From: Streptomyces piniterrae
GTDB taxonomy: Bacteria; Actinomycetota; Actinomycetes; Streptomycetales; Streptomycetaceae
DNA length: 64,000 nucleotides
NCBI RefSeq assembly: GCF_005048155.1
Contig: NZ_SUMB01000004.1
Span: 124,001 to 188,000, forward strand
Direction: 5' to 3'
The notes below the pieces were generated by a model. That model ran no database searches and was not told where the DNA came from. It saw nothing but the letters and a program-made list of their open reading frames with translations. The position numbers and the translations under genes are program-made. Of the stretch, positions 25,800-34,007 are shown in pieces (position 1 is the first letter of the stretch; every line of letters begins with the position of its first letter).

Positions 25800-27257
25800 A
25801 TGCTCTCCACCCTCAAAAAGTCCGCCCACCTGCGGCGTGATGTCCTGGCCTCCCTCGTTGTCTTCCTGGTCGCACTGCCCCTGTGTGTGGGTGTGGCCGT
25901 AGCCTCGGGAGTGCCCGCCGAACTCGGCCTGATCACCGGCATCGTCGGTGGCCTGGTGGTCGGTTTCCTGCCCGGCAGCAGCCTCCAGGTCAGCGGCCCG
26001 GCCGCCGGCCTGACCGTCCTGGTCTTCGAAGCGGTTCAGGAATTCGGCCTCGGTGCGCTGGGAGCCATCGTCCTGATAGCCGGCCTGGTCCAACTCGCCC
26101 TAGGCGCACTGCGGTTCGGTCGCTTCTTCCGCGCGATCACGGTCGCCGTCGTCCAGGGCATGCTCGCCGGCATCGGACTCGTTCTGATCTTCGGCCAGCT
26201 CTACACCATGGCCGATGTCAAGCAGCCCCGCTCCGGGATCGACAAGATAGCGGGGCTGCCGCGCCTGGTCGCCGAGATCGCCACCTCCAGCGCTGCCTTG
26301 ACCGCGTTCGCGATTGGGGCGGCCACCATCGCTGTGCTCGTCCTGTGGAAGAAACTTCCGGCCCAGGCGCAGCTGGTCCCCGCGCCGCTTGCCGCAGTCG
26401 CCCTGGTCACAGCCGCCACAGCGGTGGCCGGCTGGTCCGTCCCCCGCGTCGAGGTCCAAGGAATCCTCTCGGCCATCCAGCCGCCGGGGATGTCGGACTT
26501 CGCCTCGCTGGGCAGCCTCGCCGCCCTCGGTACGGTCCTTGCCTTCGCTCTCATCGCCTCGGCCGAGAGCCTCTTCAGCGCCGCCGCCGTCGACCGTATG
26601 CACGACGGCCCGCGCACCGACTACGACAAGGAGTTGATGGCCCAGGGGGTGGGCAACGCCGTCTGCGGCGTACTGGGCGCCCTGCCGATGACCGCGGTCA
26701 TCGTGCGCAGCTCCGCCAACGTCCAGGCCGGAGCCAAGACGAAGCTCTCCCGCATCCTGCATGGACTGTGGCTCGTGCTGTTCGCGGCCCTCTTGCCGGC
26801 CGCGATCGGCATCATCCCACTGGCCGCACTGGCCGGGGTCCTCGTCCACGCCGGCTGCAAGCTCATCCCGGTCAAGGACCTTCTGCCCCTGTGGCGCGAG
26901 CACCGCGGCGAGACCGTTGTCCTGGCCGTCACCGCGATCGCCATCATCACCACCAACATGTTCGAAGGCGTCCTCCTCGGCATCGTCCTCGCCGTGGTCA
27001 AGTGCGCCTGGGAGACCTCCCACATCCACCTCGACGTCCACGAGACCACCGACGGCCGGCTCCTGGTCACCCTCACCGGGTCCGCCACCTTCCTTCGACT
27101 GCCCCGCATGCTCGAAACCCTCGAAGCGCTCCCTCACGACAGGCCCGTCGAACTCGACCTCTCCGAGCTGCGCCACCTCGACCACGCCTGCCGCATCACA
27201 CTGGAGAACTGGGCACAACAGCGGGGAACCACGATCGGGGTGCTCGCGAAGGCCTGA
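25800..27257 (+). CDS. SulP-family anion transporter, probably bicarbonate
   Basis: 485 aa from the ATG at 25800 (GAGGAA nine bases upstream). Ten or more transmembrane segments fill residues ~15-390, including the SulP signature region LPGSSLQVSGPAAGLTVLVF and GVGNAVCGVLGALPMTAVIV. The C-terminal ~85 residues form a STAS-like domain (ETTDGRLLVTLTGSATFLRL, VELDLSELRHLDHACR). SulP proteins next to carbonic anhydrase genes often carry bicarbonate (BicA-like), and the order here supports that over sulfate. A perfect hairpin terminator follows. Confidence 0.88.
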   Translation: MLSTLKKSAHLRRDVLASLVVFLVALPLCVGVAVASGVPAELGLITGIVGGLVVGFLPGSSLQVSGPAAGLTVLVFEAVQEFGLGALGAIVLIAGLVQLALGALRFGRFFRAITVAVVQGMLAGIGLVLIFGQLYTMADVKQPRSGIDKIAGLPRLVAEIATSSAALTAFAIGAATIAVLVLWKKLPAQAQLVPAPLAAVALVTAATAVAGWSVPRVEVQGILSAIQPPGMSDFASLGSLAALGTVLAFALIASAESLFSAAAVDRMHDGPRTDYDKELMAQGVGNAVCGVLGALPMTAVIVRSSANVQAGAKTKLSRILHGLWLVLFAALLPAAIGIIPLAALAGVLVHAGCKLIPVKDLLPLWREHRGETVVLAVTAIAIITTNMFEGVLLGIVLAVVKCAWETSHIHLDVHETTDGRLLVTLTGSATFLRLPRMLETLEALPHDRPVELDLSELRHLDHACRITLENWAQQRGTTIGVLAKA

Positions 27258-27332
27258 CCGGCCACTCCTCTCGATCGCACGACCTGCGGACAGCTCGCCG
27301 CGCGCAGCAGACGCGCATGACTCATCCGCTGT

Positions 27333-27361
27333 CGCCCCTCGCCGATGTCAGGCGAGGGGCG
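27333..27361 (+). terminator. 11-bp hairpin terminator after the carbonic-anhydrase/SulP operon
   Basis: CGCCCCTCGCC (27333-27343) and GGCGAGGGGCG (27351-27361) are exact complements around a 7-nt loop, 76 nt after the SulP stop and before the next gene's ribosome-binding site. Confidence 0.8.
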
Positions 27362-27417
27362 GTACGCCCGACACCCCCGCTTCGTCCTCAGCACGGTAGA
27401 GCTCAAAGGAGGCAACG

Positions 27418-27621
27418 GTGTTCGATCGCAGGGCAGAAGCAGAAATGAGGCTGTACTCAGAAAAGCTGGCCAGAGAACTCGCCCTGAAGCGGCACCGCGA
27501 GGAGGGCAGCCGGCACAACGTCGACCCCCAAACCACGTCTCCGACTGATGAAGGGCATGTCGCCGCTGAAGCGACAGCCACCGCAGACGCGGAGCTCAGT
27601 GGCACGCCCGCGCGACCGTGA
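27418..27621 (+). CDS. small hypothetical protein
   Basis: 67 aa from a GTG with an excellent AAAGGAGG five bases upstream, which is the main reason to accept it. The first ~30 residues are charged and helical (MFDRRAEAEMRLYSEKLARE), probably amphipathic; the rest is polar and disordered-looking (TDEGHVAAEATATADAEL). No signal peptide or membrane helix. It is monocistronic, between the SulP terminator and the 90-aa gene on the other strand. The family is not recognised. Confidence 0.6.
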   Translation: MFDRRAEAEMRLYSEKLARELALKRHREEGSRHNVDPQTTSPTDEGHVAAEATATADAELSGTPARP

Positions 27622-27740
27622 CTTGCCGGGCTTTCGGCGCGTGCTGGCGCGCCAGGGTCTCAGTGGGCAGGGACGACGAACTGATCGACGTCTCGCCGCA
27701 AGCGCGCAGTCAGTCGACGGAACTGCGCCAAGCGGCAGCA

Positions 27741-28013
27741 TCATCCATGGCCGATGCGCCAGCCTCGGAGTGTGGGTGCGGTCCCGATCGCACGTTGGGT
27801 GATGGCGTTCGCCGCAGTGGCGGCAGCGGCCGGGGTGGTTGCGCGGATGAAAAAGGTGAGGTCCGCGCGAAACTCGACGGGATGGAGATGGAGATGTTCG
27901 AGACCGTCGCCGGGTCGCGCTGAAAGCCAGAACAGGTCAACCGCGACTGCGGGCAGGATGGCGTGCTCAGGATGAGTTTCGTCGGTCGTGAGCGTGACAG
28001 TGACGATATGCAT
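27741..28013 (-). CDS. conserved small hypothetical protein, divergent from LuxR-type regulator
   Basis: 90 aa. It starts MHIVTVTLTTDETHPEHAIL and ends APTLRGWRIGHG, a layout I associate with a family of short Streptomyces proteins of unknown function often found near regulators. It alternates beta-like stretches and an Ala-rich helix (TPAAAATAANAITQRAIG), compatible with a small alpha/beta domain. No cysteines, signal peptide or membrane segment. GAGGG lies eight bases before the ATG. The start is 209 bp from the regulator start on the opposite strand, so shared control is possible. Confidence 0.72.
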   Translation of the reverse strand: MHIVTVTLTTDETHPEHAILPAVAVDLFWLSARPGDGLEHLHLHPVEFRADLTFFIRATTPAAAATAANAITQRAIGTAPTLRGWRIGHG

Positions 28014-28222
28014 CGAATGCCCTCAAGAGAAAGGTAAGTGGGAGTGGGGGGATTCGGGCTCTCGTTCATCCTCTTTGCCGGTCGGCAGGGTTGGTAGAGG
28101 TGCGCGCTGGCATGAAGTGCTCGCGGCAAGAGGTTGCCTTAGGCGGTACGGAACTGCGAAGATCGTCAACGTTCCGTGGGCGGACAGGACAACCCGATAG
28201 GCGAACGCTGGGGGGATTTGTC

Positions 28223-29209
28223 TTGTTGTCCGCGCTGGGTATCGACGAGCACGCCGAGGCCGTCTACCGATTGATGCTCGACCAGCCCGACTGGGGCGTG
28301 GTCGAGATCGCCGAACATATGGGGCTGACCGAGACCGGGGTCCGCTCCGCCTTGGACCGGCTCGCCGAGCTCAACCTGCTGCGCACCTCCCTCCAGACCG
28401 AGGGGTCGCTGCGCCCCATCAACCCGGCGGTGGGTATCTCGCTCCTGCTCGCCGAGCAGGAGCGTCAACTGCGGTGCGCGCAACAGCAGTTCGTCGAGAC
28501 GCAGGCGGCTGCACTGCGGCTGCTGGACGAGTACGCCGCCTGGGGAGCCGGCCGTCACGATGTGGAGCAGCTCATCGGCATCGACGCGATCCAGGACCGC
28601 CTGGAGCAGCTCGCTCACGACTGCACGACGCGGGTGCTCTCGTTCATGCCTGGCGGCGCACAGTCAGCGGCGAGCCTGGAGGCGAGTCGGCCGTTGGACC
28701 AGGCCGCACTGGGGCGAGGAGTCGCGCTCCTCACGCTGTACCAGGACAGCGTGCGCAATGACCCGGCAACACTCGCTTATGCCAGGTGGCTGACCCGGCT
28801 CGGCGGGCAGGTCCGCACCGTCCCGGTCCTGCCGATACGGATGGTGCTGTTCGATGACGCCACCGCGTTGCTGCCTGTCGATCCCGACAACACCCGTAAA
28901 GGCGCGGTCCAGTTGAGTGGCCCGGGTGTGATCACGGCACTCGTGGCGCTGTTCGATGCCGTCTGGCAGCGAGCTGCCCCTTTCGGCACGGATCGGGATC
29001 GGGAACTCAACGATGCCGGGTTGACGGGGCAGGAAGTGGAGCTGCTGCGCTTGTTGTCGCAGGGGCTCACCGATGAGATCGCCGCCCGCAGGCTGGGTAT
29101 CGGGCTGCGCACGGTGCGGCGGATGATGTCCGACCTGATGGGCCGGCTGGGGGCCCGGTCACGGTTCGAGGCCGGGGTGCGGGCGGCCCAACGGGGCTGG
29201 CTCGACTGA
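28223..29209 (+). CDS. TrmB-like/LuxR-type HTH transcriptional regulator
   Basis: 328 aa from a TTG at 28223 with GGGGGGA about seven bases upstream; the longer upstream frame lacks similarity. Residues ~1-70 form a TrmB-like winged helix (LGIDEHAEAVYRLMLDQPDW, ETGVRSALDRLAELNLLRT). Next come a coiled-coil helix and a central PLD-like/effector region (VLSFMPGGAQ; VLPIRMVLFDDATALLPVDP). The C-terminus is a LuxR HTH (LTGQEVELLRLLSQGLTDEI, GLRTVRRMMSDLMGRLGA). No response-regulator receiver is present. By context it may sense or control the 60-aa secreted peptide 178 bp downstream, which is an inference. Many similar regulators exist in Streptomyces, largely unstudied. Confidence 0.85.
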   Translation: MLSALGIDEHAEAVYRLMLDQPDWGVVEIAEHMGLTETGVRSALDRLAELNLLRTSLQTEGSLRPINPAVGISLLLAEQERQLRCAQQQFVETQAAALRLLDEYAAWGAGRHDVEQLIGIDAIQDRLEQLAHDCTTRVLSFMPGGAQSAASLEASRPLDQAALGRGVALLTLYQDSVRNDPATLAYARWLTRLGGQVRTVPVLPIRMVLFDDATALLPVDPDNTRKGAVQLSGPGVITALVALFDAVWQRAAPFGTDRDRELNDAGLTGQEVELLRLLSQGLTDEIAARRLGIGLRTVRRMMSDLMGRLGARSRFEAGVRAAQRGWLD

Positions 29210-29308
29210 CCTGCGGGTTCGGTGGCATCAGCCTGCCTTGGGAGTTCATGCCACCCGGGAAACCTTCCGTCGGCTCGCGTGATCGGGAAATCTCTTCATC
29301 ACCGGGGC

Positions 29309-29340
29309 AGCGCCGAACCGGAAATGCACGGTTCGGCGCT
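29309..29340 (+). terminator. 12-bp hairpin between regulator and peptide gene
   Basis: AGCGCCGAACCG (29309-29320) pairs exactly with CGGTTCGGCGCT (29329-29340), loop 8 nt. It probably ends the regulator transcript. It is followed by a small palindrome GAAGTGAACTTC (29346-29357), a candidate operator upstream of the peptide gene. Confidence 0.7.
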
Positions 29341-29387
29341 CCCCCGAAGTGAACTTCCGACCAAGGTTTTCGAGCTGGGGGACCGCC

Positions 29388-29570
29388 ATGTCTACATCCC
29401 GTCGCATCATCGCCGTTTCCGCTGCCGCCGCACTCGCGCTTATCGGTTCCGCGGCCGGTGGTGTGGCCGGCGCCGACCGGGGCCCGGCCTCGCACCGGGC
29501 GGCTGGTAATGCCTTCGAGTCGCCCCAAGTCTGGGTGGCGTTGGATGAGAAGAGCATCGGCTGGGACTAG
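29388..29570 (+). CDS. small secreted peptide, candidate signalling peptide
   Basis: 60 aa with GGGGGA five bases upstream of the ATG. Residues 1-~29 are a classical Sec signal peptide (MSTSRRIIAVSAAAALALIG, then a GVAGA cleavage region). The predicted mature part is ~31 residues, without cysteines, ending in VALDEKSIGWD. The conserved-looking C-terminal SIGWD and the regulator upstream make an extracellular signal or pheromone-like role attractive, but no receptor or protease is identified. The EamA exporter starts 20 bp downstream and may be co-transcribed. It could also be just a small exported protein. Confidence 0.65.
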   Translation: MSTSRRIIAVSAAAALALIGSAAGGVAGADRGPASHRAAGNAFESPQVWVALDEKSIGWD

Positions 29571-29589
29571 CCATGGCGACAGAAACAAC

Positions 29590-30606
29590 ATGACGACAAC
29601 AGAGCTTTTCGACCGATGCAAACAAAGAAAGCAAGGACCTGTGGTTCAGCAACTCGACACTTCGCCCACCACCACAACCAGAACGACATCGACCGCTGTC
29701 GCCTCCGAGCCTGAACCCTCACGTGCCCGCCTGGGATTGTGGCTCGGCCCGCTCCTGGCCGGCGCCGCCACCCTGATCTGGTCCGGGAACTTCGTCATCG
29801 CCCGCGCTCTGCACGAGGACGTCGCCCCCATCCAGACGGCGTTCTGGCGCTGGGTCATCGCCCTGTTGGCCATCCTTCCGTTCGCGGCCCGCGGCCTGTG
29901 GCAACAGCGCGCAGCGGTCCGCCGGCACCTGGGCTACATCACCGTCGCCGCCCTCCTCGGCGTGACCCTGTTCAACACGTTGATCTACATCGCCGGCCAG
30001 TCGACGTCCGCGACCAACCTGGCGCTGATCGCCGCCGCGTCCCCCGTGCTGATCGCGGGATTCGCCCTCATCGGCGGTGAGCGACCGGACGCCCGCCGCA
30101 CGGCCGGACTGCTGATCGCGCTGATCGGTGTCGTCGCCCTCGTTTCCAAGGGCTCCCCGGCCGTCCTGCTCGGCATGGACTTCGCGACCGGAGACCTCTG
30201 GATGCTGGCCGCAACCGCCACGTTCGCCGGCTACAGCGCACTGCTGCGCCGCAAGCCCGACACCATTTCCGGCCTGTCGTTCCTGCTGGCCACATTCATC
30301 GCCGGAACGGTCCTGCTGGCCCCCGTCTACGCGGTCAGCCTCGCGACACAAGGTGGCTTCACCCCGCACTCGGGAACGGTCGGAGCACTGCTGTACATCG
30401 GCATCGCGTCGTCGGCGATCGCCTTCTTCACCTGGAACAAGGCCGTCGCGCTGATCGGCGCGACACGGGCCGGAATCATCTACTACCTCCAGCCGATCTT
30501 CGTCGCCGCCGTGGCCTATCTCGCGATCGGTGAGGCCACCACTCCCGTCCAGTACGTGTGCATGGCCACGATCCTCACCGGCGTCGCCATCGGCGCCAAA
30601 CGCTGA
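29590..30606 (+). CDS. EamA/DMT-superfamily transporter
   Basis: 338 aa from the ATG at 29590; a GTG at 29641 with AAGGA nearby is an alternative because the first ~45 residues are Thr-rich and unlike the family. Ten transmembrane helices form two EamA repeats (GPLLAGAATLIWSGNFVIAR in the first; GDLWMLAATATFAGYSALLR in the second). The family exports amino acids, nucleosides or drugs. The M20 hydrolase gene starts 44 bp downstream, so a metabolite export/hydrolysis operon is possible. Substrate unknown. Confidence 0.88.
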   Translation: MTTTELFDRCKQRKQGPVVQQLDTSPTTTTRTTSTAVASEPEPSRARLGLWLGPLLAGAATLIWSGNFVIARALHEDVAPIQTAFWRWVIALLAILPFAARGLWQQRAAVRRHLGYITVAALLGVTLFNTLIYIAGQSTSATNLALIAAASPVLIAGFALIGGERPDARRTAGLLIALIGVVALVSKGSPAVLLGMDFATGDLWMLAATATFAGYSALLRRKPDTISGLSFLLATFIAGTVLLAPVYAVSLATQGGFTPHSGTVGALLYIGIASSAIAFFTWNKAVALIGATRAGIIYYLQPIFVAAVAYLAIGEATTPVQYVCMATILTGVAIGAKR

Positions 30607-30649
30607 GCCGTCATCCAACCCATCTGAACCGCAAGGAACCACAACCAAC

Positions 30650-31837
30650 ATGAACGCCGTGCCCGTACCCGCCATCAACGCTCAGCGTCTCCTGACCGAC
30701 ATCACCCACCTCGCCCAAATCGGCGCAGGCCCCGACGGCTCCATCCACCGGATCGCCGGAAACAAGGCCGACTGGGCCGGCCGCGACTGGATCGACAAGA
30801 CGATGCGCGTCGAGGGCCTGTACTCCTACTACGACGAGACCGGCAACGTCTTCGCCCGACGGCAGGCCACCAGCGGCCCCTGGCTTCTGATCGGCTCCCA
30901 CGCCGACACCGTCCCCGGCGGCGGCCACCTCGACGGCGCCTACGGTGTCATCGCCGCGATGGAGGTCCTGCGCACTCTTCACGAGACCGACCACCCCGTT
31001 GCCGACCACGTAGAGACGGTCGCCTGGTTCGACGAGGACGGCGTCACCCCCACCAGCAACGGCGGGCTGGTCGGCTCCACCGCCCTCACCCAGCACCCGC
31101 ACCTCGACGAACTCGTCGGCTACCTCGAACTGCACGTGGAACAGGGCCCACGTATGGAAGCCTCCGGACTTGAGCTGTCACCAGTAACGGGGATCGTCGG
31201 CGTACGTCGTTACACCCTCACCGTGCGCGGCCAGGAGAACCACGCCGGCACCACGCCCTTCTCACTGCGTGCCGACGCCGGCCGCGTCGCCTCCCGCACG
31301 GCCGCGAGCCTGCGCGACATCTGCACCGAGGTCGACCCGCTGTCCATCGGCAACGTCGGCGTCATCGAGTTCGGCCCCGGAGCCGCCAACGTCGTACCGG
31401 GATCGGCACGCGCCGAGATCGAGATCCGTGCCGGGCAGGAGGCCGCGCTCGACGACATCGAGGCCGAGCTCCACGAGAGTGTGGCCCGCATCGCGGAAGA
31501 AGAGTCGTGCACGGCGAGCCTGAACCGCACCAGCGCGAAGCCGGCGGCACAGTTCGACAAGCGCGTGGTGGACCTCGTGGAGGGGGTGTGCCGAGACCGT
31601 ACGAAGGCATGCGAGCCCCTGCTGTCCTACGCCGGCCACGACGCGTCCGTGATCTCCACCAAGCTGCCGACCGCCATGCTCTTCGTGCCCTCGACCGGCG
31701 GATACTCCCACTCCAACCGCGAGCACACACCCGAGGAGCACCTGATCCTGGGCACTCAGGCCCTTCTGGAGTCAGTCATACGCGCGACAGGCATGCTGAT
31801 GGACAGTAAGGACACGAGCCTGATCCTCGCTGCCTGA
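30650..31837 (+). CDS. M20-family amidohydrolase (N-carbamoyl-amino-acid hydrolase / allantoate amidohydrolase type)
   Basis: 395 aa. Binuclear-metal motifs of the family are visible: GSHADTVPGGGHLDGAYGV (His/Asp), DEDGVTPTSNGGLVGSTAL (Glu pair) and LHVEQGPRMEASG. The dimerisation/lid domain contains GQENHAGTTPFSLRADAG, and the last ligand is in GGYSHSNREHTP. Reactions in the family hydrolyse N-carbamoyl-amino acids or allantoate to release ammonia and CO2. The first metal ligand lies in SHAD rather than SHLD, which should be tolerated. It follows the EamA gene with 43 bp between them and is closed by a strong hairpin. Confidence 0.88.
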   Translation: MNAVPVPAINAQRLLTDITHLAQIGAGPDGSIHRIAGNKADWAGRDWIDKTMRVEGLYSYYDETGNVFARRQATSGPWLLIGSHADTVPGGGHLDGAYGVIAAMEVLRTLHETDHPVADHVETVAWFDEDGVTPTSNGGLVGSTALTQHPHLDELVGYLELHVEQGPRMEASGLELSPVTGIVGVRRYTLTVRGQENHAGTTPFSLRADAGRVASRTAASLRDICTEVDPLSIGNVGVIEFGPGAANVVPGSARAEIEIRAGQEAALDDIEAELHESVARIAEEESCTASLNRTSAKPAAQFDKRVVDLVEGVCRDRTKACEPLLSYAGHDASVISTKLPTAMLFVPSTGGYSHSNREHTPEEHLILGTQALLESVIRATGMLMDSKDTSLILAA

Positions 31838-31855
31838 CGTCCCCGGTCACGCGCA

Positions 31856-31887
31856 GGCCCCGGCCCCGTACCCGTACGGCCGGGGCC
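31856..31887 (+). terminator. 10-bp GC hairpin after the M20 hydrolase gene
   Basis: GGCCCCGGCC (31856-31865) pairs with GGCCGGGGCC (31878-31887) around a 12-nt loop, 19 nt after the stop. No U-tract. Confidence 0.75.
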
Positions 31888-32045
31888 GCGGCGCGTTGCG
31901 AGGGGGTGCGGCGCACGGCCACCTTTCGAGGGCTTGCCGGAGCCAACTCGACGTGTCAGCCGTTGACTCGAAGCTCGTGCCCAACAAGACCGAGATGACG
32001 CGGCGGGGCCTCTGCCTGATGCGAGGGTTCCTGGGTTTCCAGCTG

Positions 32046-32501
32046 TCACATGCGGTCGCGTACGGCTGTGGGGTCGATGTGCAGGTGGTCCATCAGTTCC
32101 GCGGCGGGGTCGGGTCGCTTGCAGGTCAGGATCGCCAGCAGGACATGGCCCGATCCGATATGCCGACTGCCCGCCTTCCTCGCCTCGGCGACACTGCGTT
32201 TGAGGATCGAGCGGGCGCCGGAGGTGTAGGGGGTGCGCTTGCGCGAGGCTGGGATAGGCGCCTGCTCAACGCCCTCGACATCGATCCCCACGACGGCCAG
32301 CGCCATCCGGTCGAGGGCGTCGAGGGCCGCTCGGGCGGCCGCCAGGTCGACGCCGAGAGCTCGCGCCGCGCCGGAGTCCTGAACCCGCAGCACGCCAAGG
32401 AGGAGGTGCTCCGTGCTGATGCGGCGGTCGCCGCGCAGCCGGGCCTCCTCGTTCGCTGAGGCGACCACCGCGCGGGCATCCGATGTGAACTGTTCGAACA
32501 C
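32046..32501 (-). CDS. stand-alone Clp N-domain (Clp_N) protein
   Basis: 151 aa from a GTG at 32501 with GTGAGGA upstream. Two Clp_N repeats are visible: MFEQFTSDARAVVASANEEA...STEHLLLGVL and RSILKRSVAEARKAGSRHIG...HVLLAIL. These are the adaptor/substrate-docking repeats of ClpC/ClpA, but no AAA+ ATPase follows. It may act as an adaptor or decoy for ClpC-type machines. It is coupled to the HTH gene 6 bp upstream, forming a two-gene operon common in Streptomyces. No direct function is known to me. Confidence 0.9.
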   Translation of the reverse strand: MFEQFTSDARAVVASANEEARLRGDRRISTEHLLLGVLRVQDSGAARALGVDLAAARAALDALDRMALAVVGIDVEGVEQAPIPASRKRTPYTSGARSILKRSVAEARKAGSRHIGSGHVLLAILTCKRPDPAAELMDHLHIDPTAVRDRM

Positions 32502-32507
32502 GGTTCC

Positions 32508-32711
32508 TCACTTCCCGTACTTGGCATGCACGGACTGGCGCGACACGCCCAGCGCATCGCCGATCTGCTCCCAGGACCATCCCTGCTGTCTGGCACGCGC
32601 CACTGCCACCGCCTCGACCTGTTCGGCCAGCCGGTGCAGCGCGCCCACCGCCCGCAGCCCGACGGCGGGGTCTTGCGACCGAAGGCTCTTCGCGAGATCT
32701 CCTGTTTCCAT
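32508..32711 (-). CDS. small HTH protein paired with the Clp_N gene
   Basis: 67 aa from the ATG at 32711. The N-terminal helix (LAKSLRSQDPAVGLRAVGAL) may dimerise. The C-terminal half is a sigma-70-region-4-like HTH (GWSWEQIGDALGVSRQSVHA). The ATG lies seven bases after a -10-like element and has no Shine-Dalgarno, so the mRNA is probably leaderless. A 17-bp dyad covers its promoter, consistent with autoregulation. It probably governs the downstream Clp_N gene. Confidence 0.85.
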   Translation of the reverse strand: METGDLAKSLRSQDPAVGLRAVGALHRLAEQVEAVAVARARQQGWSWEQIGDALGVSRQSVHAKYGK

Positions 32712-32715
32712 GACT

Positions 32716-32758
32716 GTCAGTCTGGATTGACAAGGGAACCGTGTCAACCCAGACTGAC
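32716..32758 (-). promoter_or_regulatory. promoter with 17-bp dyad for the HTH-Clp_N operon
   Basis: Arms 32716-32732 and 32742-32758 are inverted repeats with one mismatch in 17. On the minus strand TTGACA (32748-32743) and CAGACT (32725-32720) are separated by 17 bp, so the dyad covers both promoter hexamers. A repressor bound here would block transcription. Confidence 0.75.
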
Positions 32759-32889
32759 GGGCGTCCGGGCGGTGCCGTGCCGCCTTCCGCTCATCGACAT
32801 GCCCGCTCTCCGCACCTCGCCGGTCCCATCCGCCGAATCCGCGCGGAGCGGACGCGCCGGACGCCGATCACCATCTCCCTGGAGGAACG

Positions 32890-33609
32890 ATGCAGCCAAC
32901 ACCAACGCAGGGCATGTCTCGGCGGGGTGACCCGACACGAGCCGGCTACCTGCTTGCCTGCGGCGTGATCGCCGGCCCTCTGTTTGTTGTCACCTGCATC
33001 GTCGCCGGTGCCACCCGCGCCGACTACGACCCGTTGCGCCATCCGGTCAGCTCACTCGCCCTGGGTGACCTCGGCTGGATACAGGTGGTCAACTTCATCG
33101 TCACCGGCGCTCTCGGGCTTGCCTTCGCCTTCGGGCTGGGACCTGCACTTCGACCTCTGGGAGGCTCACCCTCGGGGGCGCTGCTGGTCGGCGCATGGGC
33201 AACAGGGCTCCTCGGTGCGGGGATCTTCGTCACCGATCCGGTCAGCGGATACCCTTCCGGGACTCCTGAGAGGCTCGCGCACTACGGCAGCACACACGCC
33301 GCCCTGCACGACGGGCTCTCGCTTATCGCCTTCCTGGCGCTCGCAGTCGCCTGCTTCGTCTTCGCTCGACGTTTCGTCGGATGGGGCAAGCGCGCCTGGG
33401 CGATCTACTCGGCGCTCACCGGCATCGCCTTCGTGGCGACGTTCGCCCTGTCCAGTCTGGGCTTCGACCAGACCGAAGGACTCGTCGGCATGGCAGGGTT
33501 GTTCCAACTTGCCGCGATCACTGTCGGCTGGTGCTGGCTGAGTCTGCTCGCCCTACACCTGCTCCAGCGTGACGTCCGCCAGCATCGGGCGGAAGCGCAA
33601 GGCCAATAA
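32890..33609 (+). CDS. DUF998 membrane protein
   Basis: 239 aa with six probable transmembrane helices. The DUF998 pattern is seen in YDPLRHPVSSLALGDLGWIQ between helices 1 and 2, and in DPVSGYPSGTPERLAHYGST. Family members are uncharacterised integral membrane proteins. GGAGGAACG immediately precedes the ATG at 32890. Reading away from the HTH-Clp_N operon, it begins about 130 bp from the shared dyad and may share that control region. No partner gene follows. Confidence 0.85.
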   Translation: MQPTPTQGMSRRGDPTRAGYLLACGVIAGPLFVVTCIVAGATRADYDPLRHPVSSLALGDLGWIQVVNFIVTGALGLAFAFGLGPALRPLGGSPSGALLVGAWATGLLGAGIFVTDPVSGYPSGTPERLAHYGSTHAALHDGLSLIAFLALAVACFVFARRFVGWGKRAWAIYSALTGIAFVATFALSSLGFDQTEGLVGMAGLFQLAAITVGWCWLSLLALHLLQRDVRQHRAEAQGQ

Positions 33610-33853
33610 CGTCTTCCTGCGCACTCGGGACGGCGCAAGCGCCCGGTACGGCGTCGGACGGCCGGGCGGATTCACAGGACCACCCGAAGGCATCCGTTGC
33701 CATGCCGCTCGCTTAACTGCCCAATCTCATGCGCGCTATGTGTCTCACTGCTCGTGTGGGCGAGCATGCAATGAGCCATGTTCCCGCAGCCGATGCGGCC
33801 GGGCCTGCCGATGCCTCATGCGGATCGTTGTTCCAGGCGTGATAGGCCGAGGG

Positions 33854-33958
33854 GTGACCGATAGCAGGTGGGCGGTGCTGGAACCGCTGCTGCCCAAGAT
33901 AGTGGCCGAGGCTGCCGAGCTGGCAAGAAGGGGCTCGGTGAGCACCCGACAAAGGTGG
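33854..33958 (+). pseudogene. IS5-like transposase N-terminal remnant
   Basis: The frame reads VTDSRWAVLEPLLPKIVAEA, matching the conserved start of IS5/IS4-type transposases (LTDAQWARLEPLLP), then diverges within ~30 residues. No catalytic region follows before the dioxygenase gene. It lies in the 398-bp gap 33610-34007, which otherwise holds nothing recognisable. Confidence 0.6.
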
Positions 33959-34007
33959 TGCGGAGAATGTCGGGTGATCGGGAACGGTGTCGCCGCACGA
34001 TGGGGGC

